Below are positions 26,942 through 37,137 of a stretch of 64,000 nt of DNA, one piece after another. The notes under the pieces are model-generated. The model saw only the letters and a program-made list of their open reading frames with translations, did no database searches and was not told where the DNA came from. How positions within the stretch are numbered: the first letter of the stretch is position 1; every line of letters starts with the position of its first letter. This stretch comes from Tsuneonella litorea. Lineage in GTDB: Bacteria; Pseudomonadota; Alphaproteobacteria; Sphingomonadales; Sphingomonadaceae. Made by a program: the position numbers and the translations under genes. The stretch spans positions 16,238-80,237 of the forward strand of contig NZ_JAOAMV010000009.1 in assembly GCF_025154015.1 (NCBI RefSeq). The letters are read 5' to 3'.

Positions 26942-27421
26942 GTGGCAGCTTTGCTTTTTGGCGGCTTCAGCGGACAGGCCTTTTCGCCACTCGGCGACAA
27001 GGGGCGCTTCGTCCTGCCGCCGCTGTTCCGCAGCGCGGTCAAGGAATCGAGCGATGGGCGCGTCCTGTGCCTCGACAAGCATCCGCGCTTCACGTGCCTC
27101 GTCGGATTCGGCCTCTCGCGCCAGCACGAGCTGGAGGCCCAGCTCGACCGCGAGGAGGACCGCGCCGGACCTAACTTCGACCGCGACACGCGCGCCGCGC
27201 AGCTGTTCGGCTTCACGCGGGTGCCGTTCGACGATTCGGGCCGCTTCGTCCTGCCCGATCACCTGCGGATGCTGGGCAACATCGACGATGCGCTGTTCTT
27301 TCAGGGCGGCGGGCGCAGCTTCACGATCTGGAACCCCGCCGAACTGATGAAGATGGACGACGCCTGGGCGGCCGCGAAGGCCGCCTGCGCGCAGTTCCAG
27401 GCCGAGGGGAAGGGCAAGTGA
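26942..27421 (+). CDS. mraZ: Division/cell wall cluster transcriptional repressor MraZ
   Basis: First gene of the dcw cluster, a DNA-binding protein that represses its own operon in bacteria studied. 159 aa from GTG 26942. Two AbrB-like repeats carry the DxGR signature (DKGRFVLPP near residue 20 and DSGRFVLPD near 100), as in the ring-forming family. Between them is a charged segment ([17 protein letters not shown]). The upstream G-rich leader supplies repeated GGGA boxes. The stop overlaps rsmH by four bases (GTGA). Confidence 0.95.
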   Translation: MAALLFGGFSGQAFSPLGDKGRFVLPPLFRSAVKESSDGRVLCLDKHPRFTCLVGFGLSRQHELEAQLDREEDRAGPNFDRDTRAAQLFGFTRVPFDDSGRFVLPDHLRMLGNIDDALFFQGGGRSFTIWNPAELMKMDDAWAAAKAACAQFQAEGKGK

Positions 27422-28365
27422 GCGCGCCCCACGTCCCCGTCCTGCTCGAGGAAGTGGTTGCCGCGCTCGCCCCCCAGCCGGGCCACGTCATCGTCGATGC
27501 GACCTTCGGGGCGGGCGGCTACACCCGCGCGCTGCTGAACGCGGGCGCCACGGTGCACGCGTTCGACCGCGATCCCGACGCGATCGCCGCGGGCCGCGCC
27601 TGGCCGGAAACTGCGGAAAACCCGCCGCGGCTGGTTCTCCACGCCCGGCGTTTCTCCGAGATGGTTAACGCGCTCGCCGAGTCGGGGCTCGCGCGGGTCG
27701 ACGGGATCGTGATGGATATCGGCGTGTCATCGATGCAGCTCGACCAGGCGGGGCGCGGGTTCGCGTTCTCGGCCGAAGGTCCGCTCGACATGCGCATGAG
27801 CCAGGACGGCCCGAGCGCGGCCGACTTCCTGAACCAAGCCGATGAGGGCGCGATCGCCGACGTGCTCTACACCTATGGCGAGGAACGCCAGAGCCGCCGG
27901 GTGGCCCGCGCGATCGTCGCGGCGCGTCCGCTTGCCACCACCGGCGACCTGGCCCGCGTGGTGCGCAAGGCGCTGGGGTATCGTCCGGGCGCTCCCAAGG
28001 ATCCCGCCACCCGCAGCTTCCAGGCGATCCGCATCCATGTGAATGCCGAGCTTGACGAGCTAAACGCTGCGCTGTCGGCGTCCGAGGTCTTGCTGGGCGA
28101 AGGCGGCCGGCTCGCCGTCGTCAGTTTTCACAGCCTCGAAGATCGGATCGTCAAGCGGTTCCTGCGCGATGCGTCCGCTGTGCAGGGCGGTTCGCGCCAC
28201 CTGCCGCAGTCCGAAGCCCCGCCCGCGACCTTCGCGCGGGTGTCGAAGGGCATTCGGGCATCCGAAGCCGAAGTCGCCCGCAATCCACGCGCGCGCTCAG
28301 CCACCTTGCGCCACGCGGTCCGCACCGCTGCGCCGGCGCGGCCGCAGCCGCTGAGGGCCGCGTGA
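27418..28365 (+). CDS. rsmH: 16S rRNA (cytosine1402-N4)-methyltransferase RsmH
   Basis: Uses SAM to methylate C1402 in the ribosomal P site. 315 aa from GTG 27418. The SAM motif is [15 protein letters not shown], the N-terminus [13 protein letters not shown] is typical, and [19 protein letters not shown] and the C-terminal [13 protein letters not shown] are family signatures. It overlaps mraZ upstream and ftsL downstream by four bases each. It is the usual second gene of dcw. Confidence 0.97.
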   Translation: MSAPHVPVLLEEVVAALAPQPGHVIVDATFGAGGYTRALLNAGATVHAFDRDPDAIAAGRAWPETAENPPRLVLHARRFSEMVNALAESGLARVDGIVMDIGVSSMQLDQAGRGFAFSAEGPLDMRMSQDGPSAADFLNQADEGAIADVLYTYGEERQSRRVARAIVAARPLATTGDLARVVRKALGYRPGAPKDPATRSFQAIRIHVNAELDELNAALSASEVLLGEGGRLAVVSFHSLEDRIVKRFLRDASAVQGGSRHLPQSEAPPATFARVSKGIRASEAEVARNPRARSATLRHAVRTAAPARPQPLRAA

Positions 28366-28844
28366 TGCTGGCCGGAAGCCGCCTGCGCCAGATCGGATGG
28401 GCCGTGACCCTTGCGCTGTGCTGCGCGGCGTTCGCGGCGCTGACGTTCAAGGTCAACTCGGTGCGCAGCGAAGTCCGCCTTGCCGAGCGGAGGATCCTGT
28501 CGCTCCAGCGCGAAAAGATCCTGCTCGAAACCGAGTTCGAGACCCGTGCCAGCCAGCAACAGCTGGCCCAGTGGAACGCGGTCGATTTCGGCTACCAGGC
28601 GCCAGGGCCTGGGCAGTATCTCGAAGGCGAACGTCAGCTCGCGGGCCTCGGCGAAGCGCGCCTGCCAACGGCACCGGCACCGATCCGGGTCGCCCGTGCG
28701 GCGGACGACACCAGCGAGGTCCGCTTTCCGGCCATGGTCAGCCCGCTGACCGGCAAGCCGGTCCACACCGTTGCGGACGACAGCCGCTCGCTGGCCGACC
28801 AGCTGGCGAACGGCGGGGCCTTCCTTGCCGAGGCCGGCCAGTGA
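28362..28844 (+). CDS. ftsL: Cell division protein FtsL
   Basis: Bitopic divisome protein that with FtsB activates FtsWI. 160 aa; GTG 28362 or ATG 28365. A single membrane helix ([15 protein letters not shown]) is followed by a coiled-coil stretch [27 protein letters not shown]. The periplasmic tail of ~90 residues is longer than in E. coli and Ala/Pro-rich, as in other alphaproteobacteria. Identity rests on position between rsmH and ftsI plus topology, because FtsL sequence is poorly conserved. Confidence 0.85.
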   Translation: MMLAGSRLRQIGWAVTLALCCAAFAALTFKVNSVRSEVRLAERRILSLQREKILLETEFETRASQQQLAQWNAVDFGYQAPGPGQYLEGERQLAGLGEARLPTAPAPIRVARAADDTSEVRFPAMVSPLTGKPVHTVADDSRSLADQLANGGAFLAEAGQ

Positions 28845-30562
28845 ACGCGTTGACCTACACCGCCGCGATCCATTCGGGGCGGGTCCAGCTCGTCACGATG
28901 CGCCAGCGGTCGCTCAGCACGGCCCGTCTGCGCGTGCTGTTCGTAGCGGTGCTGTTCGCCGTGCTGGCGGCCGCGGCGATCCTGCGCATCGGCTATCTCG
29001 GCCTCACCGGCAGCGGGCGTCCGGTGACCTCGTTCGAGGAGGCGCTGCTCCCGCCGCGGGGCGAGATCACCGACCGCAACGGCGAACCGCTCGCGCGGGC
29101 GTTTCCCGCCTTCGCGCTGTGGTACAATCCCGAAGCGCTCGGCGACGGGAGCCCGCTGGTGAAGGGGCCGCGCGCGGTCGCCCGCGAACTCGCCGCGATC
29201 TTCCCCGACGTCGACGAGACCGAGCTGGCCGACCGGCTGGCAAGGGGCAAGCCCGGCTACCTGCGCCGCCGCGTGCTGCCCGAGGAGGCCAATCGGGTCC
29301 AGGCCATCGGCGAACTCGCGCTCGAACTGCCGCAGGAGACCGACCGGCATTACCCGCAAGGTTCGATGGCGGCGCACGTCCTTGGCTACGTAGGCGCCGA
29401 CGGGCACGGCCGCGTCGGCATGGAAGCCGTGCTCGACGAGCAATTGCGCGACCCGGCCACGCGCGGCCAGCCGGTGCCGCTGTCGATCGACGTGCGGGTG
29501 CAGGGCGCGCTCGAGGACGAACTGACTCGCGGGATGCGCGCGACCAATGCGATCGGCTCCGCCGGCATCGTGCTCGACGTCGACACCGGCGAAGTCCTTG
29601 CGCTCGCCTCGCTGCCGGAATTCGATCCCAACCACATCGACCAGGCCGGGGTCGACAACATGTTCAACCGGGTGACCAACCAGGTCTACGAGCTCGGCTC
29701 CACCTTCAAGCCGCTCACCGTCGCCTCGGCGATCGAGAACGGCGTGATCACTGATTTTTCGAAGCGGTACTCGGCCCGGCCGTTTCCGATCGGCGGCTTC
29801 ACGATCAAGGACAGCCACGACCTCGGCGCTTCGCTCAACGTGCCCGAAATGCTGATCCATTCGTCAAACGTGGTCACCGCGCACATCGTCCAGGACCTGG
29901 GCGCCGACCGGCTGCAGAAGACGATGGCCGATCTGGGCATGGACGAGCGGCCTTACATCGAACTTCCCGCGCGTGGCTTTCCGCTGTGGGCGAAGGGCAA
30001 GTGGCCGCTGCTGCGCGGGATGACGGTCGGTTACGGCCACGGCATCGCGGTCACGCCGCTGCACCTCGCCAGCGCCTATGCCGCGATGGTCAACGGCGGC
30101 ATCTGGCGACCGGCCACGATGCGCAAGGTCGAACCGGGACACGCGCCGAAGGGGCGCCGGGTGTTCAAGGCGAGCACGTCCGCGCGGATGAACCAGCTGC
30201 TGAGGATGATCGCCGTCTACGGCACCGGGCGCAACGCGAACGCGCCGGGCTTTCGCGTCGGCGGAAAGACCGGATCGGCCGAAAAGCCGGGTGCGGGCGG
30301 CTACCGCAAGAGCTCGCTCGTCTCGACCTTTGCCGCCGCGTTTCCGATGGACCGGCCGCGCTACGTGGTGATCGCAATGCTCGACGAACCGAAGGGGACC
30401 GTGGCGTCGAGTTTCCAGCGGACCGCGGCGTGGAATGCGGCGCCGATCGTCGGGCGGCTGGTCCCGCGGATCGGCCCGATCCTGGGCGTCGCGCCCGATT
30501 CGACCCGCGACGTCGACCTGACCGATCTCGACCCGCTGGTGCCACACGGAGGGGGCGAATGA
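28841..30562 (+). CDS. ftsI: Peptidoglycan D,D-transpeptidase FtsI (PBP3)
   Basis: Septal transpeptidase working with FtsW. 573 aa from GTG 28841 (overlapping ftsL as GTGA); a start at M20 (28898) is possible. One membrane helix follows a short basic tail. The catalytic motifs are in order: STFK with S287, SSN at 341-343, and KTG at 476-478. The N-terminal part has the pedestal motif PPRGEITDRNGEPLA. The length is normal. Beta-lactam target by family. Confidence 0.97.
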   Translation: MNALTYTAAIHSGRVQLVTMRQRSLSTARLRVLFVAVLFAVLAAAAILRIGYLGLTGSGRPVTSFEEALLPPRGEITDRNGEPLARAFPAFALWYNPEALGDGSPLVKGPRAVARELAAIFPDVDETELADRLARGKPGYLRRRVLPEEANRVQAIGELALELPQETDRHYPQGSMAAHVLGYVGADGHGRVGMEAVLDEQLRDPATRGQPVPLSIDVRVQGALEDELTRGMRATNAIGSAGIVLDVDTGEVLALASLPEFDPNHIDQAGVDNMFNRVTNQVYELGSTFKPLTVASAIENGVITDFSKRYSARPFPIGGFTIKDSHDLGASLNVPEMLIHSSNVVTAHIVQDLGADRLQKTMADLGMDERPYIELPARGFPLWAKGKWPLLRGMTVGYGHGIAVTPLHLASAYAAMVNGGIWRPATMRKVEPGHAPKGRRVFKASTSARMNQLLRMIAVYGTGRNANAPGFRVGGKTGSAEKPGAGGYRKSSLVSTFAAAFPMDRPRYVVIAMLDEPKGTVASSFQRTAAWNAAPIVGRLVPRIGPILGVAPDSTRDVDLTDLDPLVPHGGGE

Positions 30563-32049
30563 AACTTGCCCGTATCGCCGCCGCCGCCGGGTTCGAAGCA
30601 GGGGTCGCCGCCGGGGAGACCGTGACGGGTTTCGCCATCGACCACCGCAAGGTCGCGCCGGGCACCGTGTTCGGCGCGTTCCAGGGCGCCTCGTTCAACG
30701 GCGAGGACTTCATCGCCGCCGCGGTCGCCGCCGGGGCGGTGGCCGTTGTGGCGCGTCCGCAGGCGAAAGTGGAGGGTGCGCTTCACATCGCCGACCCCCA
30801 GCCGCGGCGGATGTTCGCCCGCGCGGCCGCGGCGTTCTTCCAGCCTGTCCCCCCGACGGTGGTCGCGGTGACAGGGACCAACGGGAAGACCTCGACCGTC
30901 GAGATGACCCGCCAGCTGTGGCGCATGGCCGGGCTGAGCGCGGCCTCGATCGGCACGCTTGGCGTCACCACCCCCGACGAGAGCGTCTCGACCGGGCTGA
31001 CCACCCCCGACATCGTGACCTTCCTGTCGAACCTGACCGGCCTCGCCCGCGAGGGGGTGACGCACGTCGCCTACGAGGCGTCGAGCCACGGCCTCAGCCA
31101 GTTCCGGAACGAGGGCCTGCACGTCGCCGCCGGGGCCTTCACCAACTTGAGCCGCGATCACCTCGACTACCACGCCGACATGGACGATTACTTCGCCGCC
31201 AAGATGCGGTTGTTCGACGAGGTCGTGGCCGACGGCGGCACGGCGGTGATCTGGCGCGACGGCGATGGATGGGCCGAACGCGCCGAGGGGCACGCGCGGA
31301 GGAGGGGGCTGCGCGTGTTCTCCGTGGGCGGCGATGGCGAGGACATACGCCTCGTCGCCCGCAACCCCGGACGTCTCGGCCAGGAACTCGAGATCGAATG
31401 CGCGGGCGCGGTGCGCAAGGTGAACCTGCCGCTGATCGGCGCCTACCAGGCCGCGAACGCGCTCGTCGCGGCGGGCCTCGCGATCGCGACCGGTGGCGAT
31501 CCGACGGCGACCTTCGATGGCCTCGCGCGGCTTCAGCCGGTGCGCGGGCGGCTCGAGCGGGCGGCGCTCAACCGCGCGGGCGCGCCGATCTATGTCGATT
31601 ACGCGCATACGCCCGACGCTCTCGAGGCGGCGATCGCGGCGCTGCGACCCCATGTCGGGGACGACCCGCGCGGGCGCCTGATCGTGGTGTTCGGCGCAGG
31701 TGGCGACCGCGACCAGGGCAAGCGCGCGGAAATGGGCCGGGTTGCGGCGGAACGCGCCGACGTGGTGATCGTCACCGACGACAACCCGCGCGGGGAAGAC
31801 CCGGCGGCGATCCGCCGGCAGGTGATGGACGGGGCGACCGGCGCGCGCGAGATCGGCGACCGGCGGGCGGCGATCGCCACCGCGGTCGCGCTGGCGCAGG
31901 CGGGGGACATCGTCCTCGTCGCGGGCAAGGGACACGAACAGGGCCAGGTCATCGGCTCGGGAGAAAACATGAAGGTATTGCCGTTCGACGATGTGACCGT
32001 GGCGCGCGAAGCCGCCGCGGCCGGGCCCGAAGGCGGATCCGGCGAATGA
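30559..32049 (+). CDS. murE: UDP-N-acetylmuramoyl-L-alanyl-D-glutamate--2,6-diaminopimelate ligase
   Basis: Adds the third residue of the stem peptide. 496 aa from ATG 30559 (ATGA overlap with ftsI). ATP loop GTNGKTST; carbamylated-Lys region and catalytic HDL-like segments follow. The DNPR motif in VIVTDDNPRGEDP marks specificity for meso-diaminopimelate over lysine, so peptidoglycan is predicted to be the Gram-negative A1gamma type. It overlaps murF by four bases. Confidence 0.97.
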   Translation: MKLARIAAAAGFEAGVAAGETVTGFAIDHRKVAPGTVFGAFQGASFNGEDFIAAAVAAGAVAVVARPQAKVEGALHIADPQPRRMFARAAAAFFQPVPPTVVAVTGTNGKTSTVEMTRQLWRMAGLSAASIGTLGVTTPDESVSTGLTTPDIVTFLSNLTGLAREGVTHVAYEASSHGLSQFRNEGLHVAAGAFTNLSRDHLDYHADMDDYFAAKMRLFDEVVADGGTAVIWRDGDGWAERAEGHARRRGLRVFSVGGDGEDIRLVARNPGRLGQELEIECAGAVRKVNLPLIGAYQAANALVAAGLAIATGGDPTATFDGLARLQPVRGRLERAALNRAGAPIYVDYAHTPDALEAAIAALRPHVGDDPRGRLIVVFGAGGDRDQGKRAEMGRVAAERADVVIVTDDNPRGEDPAAIRRQVMDGATGAREIGDRRAAIATAVALAQAGDIVLVAGKGHEQGQVIGSGENMKVLPFDDVTVAREAAAAGPEGGSGE

Positions 32050-33503
32050 TCGCGCATTCGGCCTTGCGGGCATGGCCAAGGCAGAAGCGCGATGCGCTGC
32101 GCCTCGCGCTGTGGACTTCTCAGGAGATCGCCGAGGCCACCGGCGGCGTGGCGAGCGGCGCATTCCAGTGCGCCGGCGTCGAAATCGACAGCCGCGACGT
32201 GCGCTCGGGCGACCTGTTCGCGGCGCTCAAGGGCGAGGCGACCGACGGCCATCGCTTCATTGACAAGGCGTTTGCGAACGGCGCCGCCGCCGCGCTGGTC
32301 AGCCAGCCCATCGACTGGCCGCACGTGCTCGTTTCCGATACCGCTGAGGCGCTTGCGATGCTCGCCGCCGCGGCCCGGAATCGCGCCGAAGCCGTGCGCA
32401 TCGGCGTCACCGGATCGGTCGGCAAGACCGGGGTCAAGGAAGCCATCTTCACCGCGCTTGACCGCACCAGCAGGGGTGCCGCGCACCGCAGCGTCCGCAG
32501 TTACAACAACCATGTCGGCGTGCCGCTCAGCCTCGCCCGGATGCCCGCCCGCGCGAAGTTCGGCGTGTTCGAGATGGGCATGAACCACGCCGGCGAGATC
32601 GAGGGACTGACCGCCCACGTCCGCCCGCACGTCGCGGTCGTCACCACCATCGCGCCCGCGCACATCGAGAATCTGGGTTCGATGGAAGCGATCGCCGACG
32701 CGAAAGCCGAAATCTTCGCTGGGCTCGCCGCGGGCGGTACCGCGGTTATCCCTGCCGACAGCGAATTCGCGGATCGCCTGCGCGGCCATGCCGAGGCGCG
32801 GGGCGCGCGCGTGATGACGTTCGGGCGCGCCGCCGGATCGGACGCCCGGCTGCTCGACGCGATTCCTTCGGCCAACGGCGGCTCGCTGGTGACCGCCGAC
32901 ATCGACGGGACGCGGCTGTGCTATTCGGTCGCCGAACCGGGCGATCACTGGATCATGAACTCGCTCGCCGTCATGGCGGCGGTCAAGGCGGCGGGCGGCG
33001 ATCTTGCCGCCGCCGGTCTCGCGCTCGCCGAGATGGGCGGCCTCAAGGGCCGCGGCGCGCGGCACCGGATCGCGGTGCCGGGAGGTCACGCGCTGGTGAT
33101 CGACGAAAGCTACAACGCCAACCCCGCGTCGATGCGCGCGACGCTGCGTCAGCTCGGCCAGACCCCGGCCACCCGGCGGATCGCGGTGCTCGGCAGCATG
33201 AAGGAACTGGGCGACTTCGCTCCCACCATGCACGCCGGGCTGGTCGAACCGGTAAGCGAAGCGCACATCGACCATCTGGTACTGGTGGGCGACGAGATGC
33301 GTTTTCTGGCGCGCGAACTGGGGAAAGGCATCGCCGGCGCGCTTGCCGCTCCTGTCAGCTTCGCGCATTGCGATGGACCCGGCGAAGCAATCGCGGCGCT
33401 GGAGGAGTTCGGGCTCGCAGGCGGCGATGCGGTGTTGGTCAAGGGATCGAATTCGGTCGGTCTCGGGAGGCTGGTGGCGCACCTCGTCGACCGCGGTCGT
33501 TAG
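32046..33503 (+). CDS. murF: UDP-N-acetylmuramoyl-tripeptide--D-alanyl-D-alanine ligase
   Basis: Attaches D-Ala-D-Ala to the UDP-MurNAc-tripeptide. 485 aa from ATG 32046. The ATP loop reads GSVGKTGVKE, with Ser where many Mur ligases have Asn or His, normal for MurF. Later signatures are MNHAGEI and DESYNANPASMRA. The first ~24 residues (MIAHSALRAWPRQKRDALRLA) precede the usual start LWTSQEIAEATGG, so the true start may be internal. There is a 12-base gap to mraY, one of few non-overlapping junctions here. Confidence 0.97.
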   Translation: MIAHSALRAWPRQKRDALRLALWTSQEIAEATGGVASGAFQCAGVEIDSRDVRSGDLFAALKGEATDGHRFIDKAFANGAAAALVSQPIDWPHVLVSDTAEALAMLAAAARNRAEAVRIGVTGSVGKTGVKEAIFTALDRTSRGAAHRSVRSYNNHVGVPLSLARMPARAKFGVFEMGMNHAGEIEGLTAHVRPHVAVVTTIAPAHIENLGSMEAIADAKAEIFAGLAAGGTAVIPADSEFADRLRGHAEARGARVMTFGRAAGSDARLLDAIPSANGGSLVTADIDGTRLCYSVAEPGDHWIMNSLAVMAAVKAAGGDLAAAGLALAEMGGLKGRGARHRIAVPGGHALVIDESYNANPASMRATLRQLGQTPATRRIAVLGSMKELGDFAPTMHAGLVEPVSEAHIDHLVLVGDEMRFLARELGKGIAGALAAPVSFAHCDGPGEAIAALEEFGLAGGDAVLVKGSNSVGLGRLVAHLVDRGR

Positions 33504-33515
33504 GCGAAGGCACGA

Positions 33516-34586
33516 ATGCTGTACTTGCTCGCCGAGTGGATGGGTTTCGAGGGTCTGTTCAACCTCGTCCGCTACCAGACCTTCCGCGCGGGCGCGACGA
33601 TCATGACCGCGCTGGTCATCGGCCTCGTTATCGGCCCGCGGATGATCGATATGCTGCGCGTGCGCCAGGGCAAGGGGCAGCCGATCCGCGAAGACGGGCC
33701 GCAGACCCACCTCGCCAAGCGCGGCACGCCGACGATGGGCGGGTTGATGATCCTTACCAGTTTGCTGCTCGCCTCGCTGATCTGGATGGACCTTTCCAAC
33801 CCCTTCGTCTGGGCCTGCATCGCGGTGACGGTCGGCTTCGGCGCGATCGGCTTCCTCGACGACCTCGACAAGGTCCGCAAGGCGAGCCACAAGGGCGTCT
33901 CGGGCAAGGTCCGGCTGCTGATGGAATTCATCGTCGCCGGGATCGCCAGCTACATCATCGTCAGCCAGATCAGCACGTTCCTCTACGTGCCGTTCCTCGT
34001 CGGCAAGGGCATCCCGCTGGGACCGTTCTACTTCCTGTTCGCCGCGCTGGTGATGGTCGGCGCAGGGAACGCGGTGAACCTGACCGACGGGCTCGACGGG
34101 CTCGCGACGATGCCGGTGATCATCGCGGCGGGCGCGTTCGCGATTATCGCCTACCTCGCCGGGCGCGCGGACTATTCGGCCTACCTCGGCATCCCGCACG
34201 TGCCGGGTGCGGGCGAGCTGGCGATCTTCTGCGCATCGATCATGGGGGCGGGGCTCGCCTTCCTGTGGTTCAACGCGCCCCCGGCGGCCGTGTTCATGGG
34301 CGATACCGGCAGCCTTGCGCTTGGCGGCGCGCTCGGCGCGATCGCGGTCGCCAGTCACCACGAGATCGTGCTTGCGGTCGTCGGCGGGCTGTTCGTATTC
34401 GAGGCGCTCTCGGTCATCATCCAGGTCTTCTGGTTCAAACGCACCGGCCGGCGGGTGTTCCGCATGGCGCCGATCCACCATCACTTCGAACAGCTCGGCT
34501 GGTCCGAGAGCAAGGTCGTGATCCGGTTCTGGATCGTCTCGATCGTGCTCGCGCTGCTCGGCCTGGCGACGCTGAAGCTGCGATGA
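33516..34586 (+). CDS. mraY: Phospho-N-acetylmuramoyl-pentapeptide-transferase
   Basis: Makes lipid I at the inner membrane. 356 aa, ten hydrophobic segments. The catalytic Asp pairs are in FLDDLDKV and [10 protein letters not shown], with the late loop [13 protein letters not shown] containing the HHH motif. A leading GAAGG ribosome site precedes ATG 33516. Standard length, ordinary composition. Confidence 0.98.
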   Translation: MLYLLAEWMGFEGLFNLVRYQTFRAGATIMTALVIGLVIGPRMIDMLRVRQGKGQPIREDGPQTHLAKRGTPTMGGLMILTSLLLASLIWMDLSNPFVWACIAVTVGFGAIGFLDDLDKVRKASHKGVSGKVRLLMEFIVAGIASYIIVSQISTFLYVPFLVGKGIPLGPFYFLFAALVMVGAGNAVNLTDGLDGLATMPVIIAAGAFAIIAYLAGRADYSAYLGIPHVPGAGELAIFCASIMGAGLAFLWFNAPPAAVFMGDTGSLALGGALGAIAVASHHEIVLAVVGGLFVFEALSVIIQVFWFKRTGRRVFRMAPIHHHFEQLGWSESKVVIRFWIVSIVLALLGLATLKLR

Positions 34587-35920
34587 TCACCAGCCCCGCC
34601 TTTGCCGGCAAACGCTACGCCGTTCTCGGCCTCGCGCGCAGCGGGCTGGCGGCGGTGGAGGCGCTGGTGGCAAGCGGGGCGCGGGTGACCGCGTGGGACC
34701 GTCAGGACAACGCGCGGGCGCGGGTCGATCCGGCCAACGTCCTGCTCGCCGACCCGCTCGAGATTGACCTGACGGGCTACGACGGGGTGGTCGTATCTCC
34801 CGGCGTGCCGCTCAACATCCACCCCATCGCCAAGCGCGCCGCGCAGTACGGCGTGCCCGTGATCGGCGACATCGAGCTCTTCGCGCAGTCCCGCGCCGCC
34901 CTGCCGCCGCACACGGTCGTCGGGATCACCGGCACCAACGGCAAGAGCACCACGACCGCGCTCGTGCACCACATCCTTCAGACAGCGGGCGTGCCGACCA
35001 CGATGGGCGGCAACATCGGCCTGCCGATCCTCGCCCAGGACCCGCTGCCCGAGGGCGGAGTCTACGTACTGGAACTGTCGAGCTACCAGATCGACCTGAC
35101 GCAGAGCCTCGACTGCGACGTGGCGGTCCTGCTCAACGTGACGCCCGATCATCTCGACCGGTACGACAGCTTCGCGGCCTATGCAGCGTCCAAGAATCGC
35201 CTGCTCGAGATGCAGGGCGAGGAGCACTTCGCACTGGTCGACTGGTCGGCCTTCCAGAGTGGCCTCATCCACCGCGGTCCCGCGGCGTTCAACCGCATCG
35301 TCGAGGCCGACGCCGGGGCGCAGCGCAACTGGCCTTCGCTGCAGGGGCCGCACAACGCTCAGAATGCCGGCGCGGCCATGGCTGCCTGCGCGTGGCTGGG
35401 CCTTTCGGCAGACCGGATCGAGCAGGGGCTTCGCAGCTTCACCGGCCTGCCGCACCGCATGGAGCGCGTCGCCACCCACAACGGCGTCCTGTTCGTCAAC
35501 GACAGCAAGGCGACCAACACCGACAGCTCGGCTCCCGCGCTCGCGGCTTTCCCGCCCGAGAGCGAGGCTCCGCGGATCCACTGGATCGTCGGCGGGCTTC
35601 CCAAGGAGGACGGTCTCGGCGCGACCGAACAGCATCTGGCCAACGTCAAGGCCGCCTACACCATCGGCGAAGCCGGGCCCCGGTTCGCCGAACTCCTGTC
35701 GTCCCGAGTTCCGGTCGTGCGTGCCGAGATGATGTGCACCGCCGTGCGCGAGGCAATTGCGGCGGCCGCGCCGGGGGATGTGGTTCTGCTTTCGCCGGCC
35801 TGTGCCAGCTTTGACCAGTTCAAGGATTACGAGCAGCGCGGGATGCGCTTCCGCCAGTTCGTCGAGGCGCTTACCGCTGACGACGAGGCCGAGGTCTGCT
35901 GCACGGAGGGCGGCGCATGA
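34583..35920 (+). CDS. murD: UDP-N-acetylmuramoylalanine--D-glutamate ligase
   Basis: Adds D-Glu to UDP-MurNAc-L-Ala. 445 aa from ATG 34583 (ATGA overlap with mraY). The N-terminal nucleotide fold is [16 protein letters not shown], the ATP loop [13 protein letters not shown], and the family motif [12 protein letters not shown] follows. The C-terminal domain has [10 protein letters not shown] and [19 protein letters not shown], diagnostic for MurD. It overlaps ftsW by four bases. Confidence 0.98.
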   Translation: MITSPAFAGKRYAVLGLARSGLAAVEALVASGARVTAWDRQDNARARVDPANVLLADPLEIDLTGYDGVVVSPGVPLNIHPIAKRAAQYGVPVIGDIELFAQSRAALPPHTVVGITGTNGKSTTTALVHHILQTAGVPTTMGGNIGLPILAQDPLPEGGVYVLELSSYQIDLTQSLDCDVAVLLNVTPDHLDRYDSFAAYAASKNRLLEMQGEEHFALVDWSAFQSGLIHRGPAAFNRIVEADAGAQRNWPSLQGPHNAQNAGAAMAACAWLGLSADRIEQGLRSFTGLPHRMERVATHNGVLFVNDSKATNTDSSAPALAAFPPESEAPRIHWIVGGLPKEDGLGATEQHLANVKAAYTIGEAGPRFAELLSSRVPVVRAEMMCTAVREAIAAAAPGDVVLLSPACASFDQFKDYEQRGMRFRQFVEALTADDEAEVCCTEGGA

Positions 35921-37137
35921 ACGAGCGGCCGTACATCCCGCGCGTCAGCGCCGCGGCGCCCCAGCATCGCTATCCCGTGTCGACCGGCGCGCAGGTGAAG
36001 ATCTGGTGGCGCGAGGTCGACCGCGTGCTGGTCGCGCTCGTGCTGCTGCTGATGGCGGTCGGCACTGCGGCGGTATTCGCCGCCAGCCCGGCGAGCGCGC
36101 ACCGGCTGTCGACCCGCTCGGTCACGCTTCCCGAGCTCTATTTCTACTGGGCGCACCTGCGCTGGCAGGCGCTCGGGCTGGTGTTCCTGTTCGGCGCCTC
36201 GGCGCTTTCCCGCGAAAACGCGCGGCGCGTCGGCATCGTGCTCGCCGGGGCGATGCTGGTGTTCCTGCTGCTGGTCCCGGTGATCGGCAGTGAGGTCAAC
36301 GGCGCGAAACGGTGGATCAACCTCGGCATCGCGGGGTTCCAGCCGTCCGAGTTCCTGAAACCCGGTTTCGCGATCCTGCTGGCGTGGATCGTCAGCTGGC
36401 GGCTGCGCGATCCGAACCTTCCTGTGCTGGTCATCGTCTCCGCCACGATGGGCCTCGTCGCCGGGCTGATGATGATGCAGCCCGACTTCGGCGGGACGAT
36501 CCTGTTCGCGGGCGTCTGGTTCGTGATCATGTTGCTGGCGGGTATTCCCCTGAAGCGCGTCGGCATGCTCGCGGGCGCGGGGGTGATCGCGATCACCGCG
36601 ACCTATTTCCTCTACGACAACGCGCGCCACCGGATCGACGCCTTCCTGGGCGGCGGCACCGCGTTCGACCAGGTCGACCTCGCCAGCCGCACCCTCCTTG
36701 ACGGCGGGTGGACCGGCACCGGCCTCTGGCTCGGCGTGCGCAAGATGAACCTGCCCGAGGCGCACACCGACTACATCTTCTCGGTCATCGGCGAGGAGTT
36801 CGGGCTGATCGTCTGCGCGGCCGTCGTGGCGCTGTACCTCGCGATCGTGGTGCGCGTGCTGGTGCGTCTCGCGGACGAGGAGGACCTCTTCACGCTGCTC
36901 GCCGCCGCCGGCCTGACGACGCAGATCGGCGGACAGGCGTTCATCAACATCCTCGTCAACCTGCAGCTGTTCCCGTCGAAGGGGATGACGCTACCGCTGG
37001 TGAGCTACGGCGGTTCGTCGACGATAGCGGTCTGCCTGGCGGTCGGGCTGCTGATCGCTTTGACGCGGCGCAATCCCTTCCTCTACCGGGAGACCCCCGG
37101 CCTCAAGGCGCTGATTACCAAGGAGCTGTCCGCGTGA
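35917..37137 (+). CDS. ftsW: SEDS peptidoglycan glycosyltransferase FtsW
   Basis: Polymerises septal lipid II in partnership with FtsI. 406 aa, ten membrane segments after a ~28-residue cytosolic tail. SEDS hallmarks include GAKRWINLGIAGFQPSEFLK, MQPDFGGT, the loop ending HTDYIFSVIGEEFG and the late SYGGSS. It overlaps murD and murG by four bases. Confidence 0.97.
   Translation: MNERPYIPRVSAAAPQHRYPVSTGAQVKIWWREVDRVLVALVLLLMAVGTAAVFAASPASAHRLSTRSVTLPELYFYWAHLRWQALGLVFLFGASALSRENARRVGIVLAGAMLVFLLLVPVIGSEVNGAKRWINLGIAGFQPSEFLKPGFAILLAWIVSWRLRDPNLPVLVIVSATMGLVAGLMMMQPDFGGTILFAGVWFVIMLLAGIPLKRVGMLAGAGVIAITATYFLYDNARHRIDAFLGGGTAFDQVDLASRTLLDGGWTGTGLWLGVRKMNLPEAHTDYIFSVIGEEFGLIVCAAVVALYLAIVVRVLVRLADEEDLFTLLAAAGLTTQIGGQAFINILVNLQLFPSKGMTLPLVSYGGSSTIAVCLAVGLLIALTRRNPFLYRETPGLKALITKELSA

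Noticed and set aside
27418..28365. rsmH and mraZ as targets of an internal promoter
   Set aside because: No -35/-10 pair was convincing within the coding sequence, and the 4-base overlaps favour read-through.
30361..34484. Very long antisense open frames (600 and 961 codons) opposite ftsI to mraY
   Set aside because: They mirror well-recognised mur/fts genes; high GC suppresses stops in other frames. Their translations are Arg/Gly/Ala-rich with no family motifs.
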